From Uloborus plumipes (lineage: Eukaryota > Arthropoda > Arachnida > Araneae > Uloboridae): a DNA stretch of 64,000 nt. The stretch spans positions 62,001 to 126,000 of the forward strand of contig JAXGGA010001648.1 of assembly GCA_038373865.1 (NCBI GenBank), written 5' to 3'. The translations under genes and the position numbers were made by a program. How positions within the stretch are numbered: position 1 is the first letter of the stretch; the number at the start of each line of letters is the position of its first letter. The notes under the pieces were generated by a model. It did not search any database and had not been told where the DNA came from. It saw only the letters and a program-made list of their open reading frames with translations. Of this stretch, positions 56,406 through 64,000 are shown piece after piece.

Positions 56406-57011
56406 TGTAACGAGTCCGTAGCACCTTCAACTTTCTTTAAATGAGCATTCCAATCTTGAGGAAGTAACTATAAATTTATTTACAAGTATGTACACTATTT
56501 ACAATATGAGCAGGAAACAATTGCCAACATCCAGCAATTAGGTAGCAAACAGCACACTGTACTCTCAACAGTAACTCAGCACCACGTATCTAACGTGAAC
56601 AGTAATTAAGCAATTACAAAAGTAAAACAACCATTCGCCCATGCGAATGAAAACGAGTCTCCAGAAATCAAAATCTGAAAAGAACTAACTGACTGTGTTC
56701 AAGGCCAGCTATTTATACTCTCAAGGAAACCTCTACTACGTTCTAGCAAAATCCGGAGTGTTCCGATTCATCCATAATTTGAACAATCCATTCACGAAAC
56801 TTCTAGTATAAAAAGAAAAACCACGCGAAAATGTCTTCACGCTTATTAAATGTAGGGCAAGTGTAAAAACTACAAAACGTTACAAGGCCGGTATACAAGT
56901 GATAAAGGTGATATCTTCAGATACTTTTGCAACATGACGTCAGATAAAACCAAAACTAATGAAAATGATGCAAGGCAGGAAAAACAACAACTATTTACAA
57001 GATTTGTAACA
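56406..57011 (-). repeat. 3' LTR (606 bp)
   Basis: Bounded by TGTAACGAGTCC and GATTTGTAACA as written on the plus strand, so on the coding strand it starts TGTTACAAATC and ends CGTTACA. A TATA box, TATAAATAG on the minus strand, lies at 56716-56708. Nearly identical to 62023-62627. Confidence 0.93.
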
Positions 57012-57024
57012 TTGCCCCCTTCCC
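57012..57024 (-). promoter_or_regulatory. Polypurine tract (plus-strand primer)
   Basis: On the coding (minus) strand GGGAAGGGGGCAA lies directly before the 3' LTR, the position and composition expected for the RNase H-resistant primer of second-strand synthesis. Confidence 0.8.
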
Positions 57025-57243
57025 AAGGACTGCACGTCCCGGGCAGTACAATCCCCAGAAAGGAAGCAAGGGAAAATTTACAGATGCACACATTACATGA
57101 TAACCAATCATAAACATGATACAAATTAACAATGAGAACATGAAAGAAATAATAACATTGATAGAGTAATATTACATACAATTAAAGGCAAAAGTTATTT
57201 ACAAAATTTACAAACAAATTACCATGGTAGCTTTAGATTTATT

Positions 57244-60200
57244 TTACAAACTATGGCCATAGTATGGGGCTAGCCGATCATAATGGACAACCCTAGGTTT
57301 TGAATGTGATGACTTCTGGATCCTCACTACGACGTCGTTCAGCCGGTGGAGGACTGTGTAGGGTCCATCCCAATGCGACTGCAATTTGGGTGGTAGACCT
57401 TTACGTCGGATGGGATTCCATAGCCACACATTGTCACCTTCTTGAAAGTCATGGCCAGTGGACCTTGTGTCGTATCGGGTCTTCATCTTCTCCGTCTCGA
57501 TGTTGATTCGCTCCCGTGCGAAGTGATGAACGTCTTCCAACCGGGCCTGGAGATCCTGGACGTACTCCTCAGGCGATGACGGCGTATCTGGAGGGAGACC
57601 GAAGACGAGATCACAAGGTAGAAGAAGCTCTCGGCTGAAGAGCATCTGTGATGGGGAATATCCGGTGGTCTCGTGGACAGCACTGCGGTAGGCCAGCAGG
57701 AACAGAGGAAGTTTCTTGTCCCAATCCTGTTGATTTTTGGAGACCATAAGCGAGAGATTATTAAGGATTGTCCCGTTGAATCTCTCCACCATGCCGTCCG
57801 ATTGTAGGTGTAGTGGTGTCGTTCGAGTTTTCTCAATTTTGAGGATTTTACACAGGCCCTTAAACGCAGCAGAGATGAAGTTTCTCCCCTGATCGGAGTT
57901 TATCTGCAAAGGTGTCCCATATCTCGAGATCCAATGCTGGACTAGATTCTCTGCTACAGTGGTAGCTTCTTGATCCGGAATGGAATATGCTTCGGGCCAC
58001 TTGGTAAAATAGTCAATGGAAACGAGGATGTATTTTTCTTATTCCCATCAGTAGTTTTCGGTAGAGGACCAAGAATGTCGATCCCGATTCGTTCGAAAGG
58101 AGCTCCTACATTGTAAAGATGTAGCTTCCCGCGGCTTCTTCTCTTCGGTCCTTTACGGGCAGCACAGGCGTCACAAGAATGACACCACTTCTCCACGTCA
58201 TCCTTCGCCTTGCTCCAGAAGAAGCGCTCTCTAACCTTGTGGAGGGTTTTCAGGATACCAAAGTGTCCTCCAGTCGGACTACTGTGCAATTCCTTTAGAA
58301 CGTCTGGAATTCTTGATCTGGGAAGGAGTAACTGTCATTTGAATGCTTTACCATCGTCAGATTTCCATTTCCGATACAGGACGCCATTTCGCAGCTGGAG
58401 AGATTTCCATAGAGCCCAGTATCTTTTCGTTGCAGGACTGTAGATAGAAATATCTTGCCAACTAGGTCGCCGACTGTCTTTTTCCATTAACTCTATGATA
58501 GGCTTTAGGTCTGAGTCTTCAAGCTGATCTTTTCTTACTTGGTCGTCACTCCATGGATCAGGATCTGAAGATGATGAAGTAGCAGTAACTTGACAGGCAG
58601 TAGGGATTGTCGTCCAGTTCTGTTTCTCTATTCGGGAGCAATAATGGCAGTTCTCGGAACAAGGTCTTCTTGATAATGCGTCAGCATTACCGTGTGACAA
58701 ACCTTTTCGGTGCTTAATCTCGATGTCATATTCCAGGAGACGCTGTATCCACCTGGCTACCTGGCCCTCTGGATTCTTGAAATTCAAAAGCCAAGTTAAA
58801 GAGGCATGATCGGTCCGGAGCAGGAATTTACGGCCGTAGAGGTAATGATGGAAATGTTCTACAGCTTTAACTATGGCGAGCAATTCCTTTCTCGTGACAC
58901 AATAATTTCGCTCCGACTTGGATAAGCATTTGCTCCAGTAGGCGATGACATGCTCGTTACCGTCTATTTCTTGAGATAAAACAGCTCCAACGCTCTCGTG
59001 GCTCGCATCAGTGTCAAGAATGAAGGATTTTTCAGGCTGAGGATAAGAGAGAATAGGCGTTGATGTTAAAGCCTCCTTCAGCTGTAGAAATGCATCCTCG
59101 CATTCTTTGGACCATTCAAATTTTTGTTTGCTCTCCGTCAGCTTATGCAAAGGTCGTGCAATGTTGGAAAAACCCTTCACAAACTTCCTGTAGTACGTGC
59201 AATGCCCCAGGAAACTTCGCAGCTGATGGACATTTTCGGGGAGGCTCCAATTCTTGACTGCAGATACCTTATCTGGATCTGTTCGTACACCTTCGGAAGA
59301 GATAATGTGACAAGGTAGTTCACCTCAAGGCGGAACAAATTACATTTGGACGGGCTTAACTTCAGGTTGGCTTCCTTAAGCTTTTGCAGCACCTTTCTAA
59401 GATTAGCCAAATGTTCCTCAAAACTGCGTCCTATGATGATGATGTCGTCCAAGTAGACAAGACAGGATTCATAAGAGAGTCCTCTTAACACTGATTCCAT
59501 AAGACGCTCAAACGTGGCTGGTGCATTGCGGAGGCCAAAGGGCATCACTTTAAACTGCCACAAGCCTTGTCCGGTTGTAAACGCCGTCTTCTCTCGGTCG
59601 TCGGGGTGTATCTCCACCTGCCAGTAGCCGCTCTTTAGATCCAGGGTCGAAAACCACTTGTGTCCGGAAAGGGTGACCAGAGTGTCATCGATCCGTGGAA
59701 GAGGGTAACTGTCCTTCTTGGTGATGTCATTCAGGCGTCGGTAATCAACACAAAATCTGGTGGATCCGTCTTTCTTTCTGACCAAGACGATAGGGGATGC
59801 CCAAGGACTGGATGAGGGTTCGATGACGTCATTCTCCTGCATCTCTTTCAAGAGGATCTCAACCTCTTCCTTCTTGGCGAACGGTAGTCGTCTTGGATGC
59901 TGCTTGATAGGGGGTGATCTCCAGTGTCGATCCTATGCTGCGTTAAATTCGTGCGACCAACATCCTCGGATGTAGATGAAAACACCTGCTTGAAGTTGTC
60001 CACCAATTTTTCCGCAGCGTATCTTTGATCTTTCGATAATGCTGCACTCCCAATTAATTTCGAAGTCAAGGACTCAGAAGACACAGTTTCGGAGGAATCA
60101 ATTCTTCTGATGATGCAGTTTACGGAAGTACAAGTTGCCAACACTTCTTCTTTCTTAATATTCCTCGGTCTTTCACTTACATTGGCGACTCTCACAGGAA

Positions 60201-60710
60201 CTGCATTCCTTGAAAGGTCCACAAGCGTAGATGCCACCAGTACTCCTTTTGGGCTATTATTCTGGTTAGGATATTCAATGAGGCAGAATTTAAAGCTGTT
60301 GTTTTCCTTGAGGGAGCCAGGTATTAGTACTTCTGATCTAGAGGGAATCAATAAATCTGTTTGGGCTATTATTCCATGAGCGGATTTTAAGTTATTTTCA
60401 GCATTGAAAATTGCTATGTCTTCCCTCATCGAGTGCAGCTCATTATTTTTAAAGTCGATAGAAAAATCAAATTTTCTCAAAAGTCCAGTCCGAGAATGGA
60501 AGGATCTGTAATGTCAGCGACGAATGCCGTGTGATGGTAAATGGCGCTCCCGAACATTATTTCTAAGTTCACTTTTCCTTCAATCTCGATTTTGTCACCT
60601 GTCGCAGTTTGGAGAGTAACGCAGGGCGGCGTCCATAAGATCTTGAGTCCAAATTGACGAGCCACATCAGTCCTAATGATGGTAACGTTGGCTCCTGTGT
60701 CCACAATCAT
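57244..60710 (-). pseudogene. Gypsy pol: protease, RT, RNase H, integrase, with several breaks
   Basis: Protease, with IVDTGANVT, starts at 60710. Reverse transcriptase (59851-59177) has the PLPRIDD, LDLKSGYWQ, MPFGLRNAPATFERLM and YLDDIIIIG motifs. RNase H (59180-58335) has ILDTDASHESVGAVL, RKELLAI and TDHASLTWL and ends with NADALSRRP. Integrase shows a HHCC zinc region (GGHFGILKTLH, CHSCDAC), then the DDE core with SDQGRNF and GMVERFNG, and a C-terminal region with WDGPYTVLHRL. A stop codon lies just after the gag frame at 60714-60716. Frame changes occur near 60479, 59915, 59313 and 58036, and an in-frame stop lies at 58335. The final stop is at 57244. The copy cannot make a full polyprotein. 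Confidence 0.92.
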
Positions 60711-60713
60711 TTC

Positions 60714-61925
60714 TCAGGGAAATTCATTCACATATGCGTAAATGAACAGTCCGTTGCAGCCGCCAGTTCCTTGGGAAATCTGGAAAACTTTGGGAGCAGT
60801 CTTTTTTTCTTGGCGGGCTTCGCAGTTCCTTCGTACGTGGCCCTCACCGCCACATTTCCAGAACTTCAGTGGTTGTCTACTTTGGTCTTTGCGAGCCGCA
60901 ATCTTCTTCAGGGTCCCCGACATCTCTTTTATTGGTCGCTCAATGTCCGAGAGACGAGTTGAGTTTGAATCTTGGGCACTCACTTCCAAGCCCCTGATTG
61001 AATGGCGATCCTTGCGGGATATTCGCTGTGCAGCCTTGAACTTCATTGCGTAGATAAGACCGGATTTAAGATCTTTGATGTCCGCCATTCGGAGAGCTGT
61101 CTGAACATCTGGACTTCGTAGACTGAAGTAGTTCAAGGCCAGACCATCGCGAATATCCGAAGGACAGTTCGAGAAGGCGAGATGGGAAAGCCTCTCAACG
61201 TCTGCTGCAAAAACTTGCAAAGTCTCTCCAGCCTTCTGCAGTCGGGATTTCAGCTGGAGTTTGCTGAATTCTTTTCGGCATGCATCGCCAAAGCGAAGCT
61301 CCAAGGCCGATGATAAGGCATCGAAGTCACGGTGCTTGTCCTCTGGGAAGGTCTGTAGTATGTCAGCTGCATCACCTCTCAGCGAGGCTGCAAGGTGACA
61401 GGCTTTCGTGGAAGAGTCCCAGGAGTTTGCTTCTGCAACGATGAGGAACTGCTTCTTGTAAATATTCCACGAGGTCTTCCCGTCAAACGTGGCCAGTTTG
61501 ATGGATGGACGAGAAGTTCCAGCTGCAGCTACACAGTCACTTGCGTTGTTGGAGGATGCTGATAACTTCGATTCAAGCTCTTTAATTTTCTTTTCCACGT
61601 GGTTTTCTACTGTGTTGATTCGATCTTCTAGAGCCTCCACTTTATTTTCCATGTTCATAAATTTAGTTTCCACCAAACTTTTCATTGACGTTAGATCACT
61701 CTTAATTTCTTCTTGGCTTGAAGTTATGCTCGATGTCAAATCACTCTTTAGTTGTTCTTGATTAGTAGCCATAGTCGCCATATCATTCTTTATTTGCTCT
61801 TGATTAGTAGCCAGTTCATTCTTTAATTGTTCTTGATTCACAGCCATGCTCGCAGTCATGTCACTTTTAACAGCGTTGATCGCATCGAGTTGTTTCAGTT
61901 CCTCTATTGCTCGAGTAATCACCAT
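60714..61925 (-). CDS. Gypsy Gag, 403 aa, open but with an altered zinc knuckle
   Basis: Open frame from an ATG at 61925, 98 bases downstream of the 5' LTR. Residues 20-75 are repeats of NQEQLK-type heptads. Residues 75-125 are a coiled coil (MENKVEALEDRINTVENHVE). The capsid-like region follows (KLATFDGKTSWNIYKKQFL, then HLAASLRGDAADILQTF). Near residues 355-368 the zinc knuckle reads FWKCGGEGHVRRNC: the first cysteine of the CCHC pattern is phenylalanine, which should weaken RNA binding. The frame stops at 60714-60716, and the next codons continue directly into protease in the same frame, so gag and pol were probably one frame originally. Gag would package the retrotransposon RNA. Confidence 0.88.
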   Translation of the reverse strand: MVITRAIEELKQLDAINAVKSDMTASMAVNQEQLKNELATNQEQIKNDMATMATNQEQLKSDLTSSITSSQEEIKSDLTSMKSLVETKFMNMENKVEALEDRINTVENHVEKKIKELESKLSASSNNASDCVAAAGTSRPSIKLATFDGKTSWNIYKKQFLIVAEANSWDSSTKACHLAASLRGDAADILQTFPEDKHRDFDALSSALELRFGDACRKEFSKLQLKSRLQKAGETLQVFAADVERLSHLAFSNCPSDIRDGLALNYFSLRSPDVQTALRMADIKDLKSGLIYAMKFKAAQRISRKDRHSIRGLEVSAQDSNSTRLSDIERPIKEMSGTLKKIAARKDQSRQPLKFWKCGGEGHVRRNCEARQEKKTAPKVFQISQGTGGCNGLFIYAYVNEFP

Positions 61926-62000
61926 AAAATTCCGAAATCAAAAAGTCCTCAGAAAGAAAAGTCCAAGTTCACAGATAATTCCAAGAAAGTCCTTGAAGAT

Positions 62001-62018
62001 GCCCCACGTTGGGCGCCA
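62001..62018 (-). promoter_or_regulatory. tRNA primer-binding site
   Basis: On the coding strand TGGCGCCCAACGTGGGGC lies 4 bases after the 5' LTR. Sequences starting TGGCGCC at this position are complementary to a tRNA 3' end and prime minus-strand DNA synthesis. I do not assign the tRNA. Confidence 0.8.
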
Positions 62019-62022
62019 AAAT

Positions 62023-62627
62023 TGTAACGAGTCCGTAGCACCTTCAACTTTCTTTAATTGAGCATTCCAATCTTGAGGAAGTAACTATAAATTTATTTAC
62101 AAGTATGTACACTATTTACAATATGAGCAGGAAACAATTGCCAACATCCAGCAATTAGGTAGCAAACAGTACACTGTACTCTCAACAGTAACTCAGCACC
62201 ACGTATCTAACGTGAACAGTAATTAAGCAATTACAAAAGCAAAACAACCATTCGCCCATGCGAATGAAAACGAGTCTCCAGAAATCAAAATCTGAAAAGA
62301 ACTAACTGACTGTGTTCAAGGCCAGCTATTTATACTCTCAAGGAAAACTCTACTACGTTCTAGCAAATCCGGAGTGTTCCGATTCATTCATAATTTGAAC
62401 AATCCATTCACGAAACTTCTAGTATAAAAAGAAAAACCACGCGAAAATGTCTTCGCGCTTATTAAATGTAGGGCAAGTGTAAAAACTACAAAACTTTACA
62501 GGGCCGGTATACAAGTGATAAAGGTGATATCTTCAAATACTTTTGCAACATGACGTCAGATAAAACCAAAACTAATGAAAATGATGTAAGGCAGGAAAAA
62601 CAAAATTTATTTACAAGATTTGTAACA
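62023..62627 (-). repeat. 5' LTR (605 bp) with promoter
   Basis: Same ends as the other LTR. On the minus strand TATAAATAG at 62334-62326 is a good TATA box, so transcription should start roughly 25-30 bases further along the minus strand, near 62300, dividing U3 from R. Differences from the 3' LTR are scattered single bases plus one 1-bp length change in an A run. Confidence 0.9.
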
Positions 62628-62741
62628 TTATATACAAACATACATACACACCTATATACCAATATATATACATATATACAAACATACATACATACACACA
62701 TACTTACATACATATATGCATTATATACATACATGCATACT
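62628..62741. repeat. CATA/TATA microsatellite
   Basis: Imperfect ACATACATACAC and TATATACA tracts, the right-hand continuation of the microsatellite seen at 56345-56392, interrupted by the LTR retrotransposon. Confidence 0.85.
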
Positions 62742-62828
62742 AGGGTGGATCACAAACCTAGGGTAAAAAAAAAAAATTTGTCCTAGAGGTCACGGCGGTG
62801 GCTCATTTTTTTACCTTTATCCACCCTA
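62742..62828. repeat. Short inverted-repeat sequence (TAGGGTGGAT ends), 87 bp
   Basis: TAGGGTGGAT at 62743 and ATCCACCCTA ending at 62828 are a perfect 10-bp inverted pair, enclosing an A run and GAGGTCACGGCGGTGGCTCA. It could be a tiny MITE. No second copy or target duplication is visible in the window. Confidence 0.4.
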
Positions 62829-64000
62829 ATATTCTGCCAAAATTTCAACCTCCTACTTAAATAAAAAGACGGTTCTCAAAGCTCAAACAGTTCTCAAGTT
62901 TTTGTCAATTTCAAACGTTTTTCGGTTGAGCGGCAAAAAAAAAAAAAAAAAATCCGGGTGTTTGCTATCATTTTTGCTGATTCTTATGTTCAATGATCCC
63001 CTGAATTCTAATATGGTCACCCTTTCCCCCCATTGCCTCCCACTTTTCAAAAATAGCGCCCCCCTCTTCTCCTATTTTCATCAGATTTCGACAATTTCAT
63101 AGAAATTATTTGGAGGGGAAGGAAGCAGTATATTTACCATTAACATTCTTCTATAGGGCTAGAGAGGTGAAAAGTTCAAAATCATAAACACTTTTCGCAA
63201 GTTTGGAGACTCATGGGGGTATTCCCCCCTTCCTCCGTAAAATATTCAACATATCATCAACAACTCATTTTACCAGCTTCAAAATTTTACACTTATTTTT
63301 TGGTGCAACACGATAATATTGGACTGCTTCTATGACTCCCACGTACAAAAAATTTTTCAAGCTGTAAAATTTTTTCTAAAATCTTGGAAACATCGCATGT
63401 TACATATGAGTCGCACCGCAGATTTAACTCAGTAAAGTCCCTTTCAGTATTATTTATATTCATTCCAGTTATGTTCGAGTGAGTACCGTGAAGGGGGAAA
63501 CGGAGATCATGTTTTGATTTAGTGGGGCATATTACATAAGAAACAGCAAGAATAGTGTCAGATACATTTGAAGTTCATTTTGTGCCAAGCAGTGTTGTTA
63601 TACTGAAATTTGCTAGAAGTTTTTAAATAAAGCCAAAATATTTAAACTTATTGCTATTCAATTCAACTTTCTCTGAATATTAATATATAGTTTTTTTTTT
63701 TTGAGAGAGAGAGAGACTTTTAGTATTGAATATTTCATTGTCTCAGCAAGGATAAGTACTCAATTTTCTTCAACAGCAGGTAAAAGAAACTGCCTATTGT
63801 CCTCATTATTTAAAAAAATTCTGTTAAATTCTTGAATTATTTGAACATTTTCCTCAGCAACGTTATTTACCATTATTTATTTATTTAAATTTTTTTCTTT
63901 TAATTCTGTGATTGATATTATATTTGCATTCGTTGGGGCGTAGGACGAAGAATGTTAGAAAATAATCTCTAATATTCATGTTTGAAAATAATGTTCTGTA
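62829..64000. other. No gene recognised
   Basis: AT-rich with an A run (62936-62951), C-rich patches (63027-63036, 63225-63232) and a GA run (63702-63715). Nothing supports a gene or element. Confidence 0.5.

Larger units (their letters stand above)
56406..62627 (-). mobile_element. Gypsy-type LTR retrotransposon, 6.2 kb, inactivated
   Basis: Order on the minus strand: 5' LTR (62627-62023), primer-binding site (62018-62001), gag (61925-60714), protease, reverse transcriptase, RNase H and integrase (60710-57244), polypurine tract, 3' LTR (57011-56406). Protease-RT-RNase H-integrase order defines the Gypsy (Metaviridae) group. No envelope frame is present between integrase and the 3' LTR. The LTRs differ by about 13 substitutions or small indels in 605 bp, roughly 2%. 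Several frame-breaking changes make the copy non-functional. The target duplication is ambiguous (ATAT-like AT-rich flanks in a microsatellite). Confidence 0.93.

Noticed and set aside
57300..61053. Plus-strand frames of 60-100 codons across the Gypsy element
   Set aside because: They are antisense shadows of gag and pol and carry no motifs.

Overview
This window looks like repeat-dense nuclear DNA from an arthropod, most probably a spider. The reasons are: AT-rich composition with many homopolymer and ATGT/CATA microsatellite tracts; a Tc1-type transposase relic and a C2H2 zinc-finger array of a style I associate with spider genomes; an interspersed repeat full of TTGGCG/CGCCAA words that I also associate with orb-weavers (from memory, not searched); and intron-containing genes with GT/AG splice sites. 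I see no bacterial features, no rRNA, no intact tRNA gene and no CRISPR array. Almost everything recognisable is mobile DNA or its remains. The one gene that might belong to the host is a 15-finger C2H2 protein at 15647-16957.

Layout. 1-2977: nothing recognised. 2978-11290: two copies of one inverted-repeat element (GTGGGCAGGTAAA ends). Copy 1 is interrupted by two oppositely oriented CGCCAA-rich repeats. Copy 2 is interrupted by a 1403-bp Tc1 element whose empty TA site is still visible in copy 1. 13191-14560: a pair of inverted repeats enclosing a hammerhead-ribozyme sequence (13809-13893, minus). 15647-16957: zinc-finger gene. 17884-18883: a 1-kb non-autonomous Helitron. 19835-24219: a decayed coding Helitron with a PIF1-type helicase relic, split by a 781-bp hAT MITE with a perfect 8-bp target duplication. 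24231-24310: a second hammerhead sequence with compensatory stem changes. 25253-33752: a series of inverted-repeat elements, including a 494-bp palindrome and a 2.5-kb foldback structure.

36360-50751 is the most notable object: a 14.4-kb transposon with about 700-bp terminal inverted repeats. It encodes a three-exon THAP-DDE transposase (451 aa, open across both splice junctions) and, on the opposite strand, a SWIM zinc-finger plus YqaJ-type exonuclease gene. I infer an ISL2EU-like (IS5/Harbinger-related) element in which the exonuclease is a partner of the transposase. It has itself been colonised by hAT MITEs, a tRNA-derived SINE and a 317-bp tandem repeat.

50753-56405: MITE-like inverted repeats, a possible Helitron end, and a 5'-truncated Penelope-like GIY-YIG relic (54039-54866, minus). 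56406-62627: a complete but inactivated Gypsy-type LTR retrotransposon on the minus strand, with about 605-bp LTRs differing by roughly 2%, a primer site, gag, pol and a polypurine tract, inserted in a CATA microsatellite. 62628-64000: microsatellite and unrecognised sequence.
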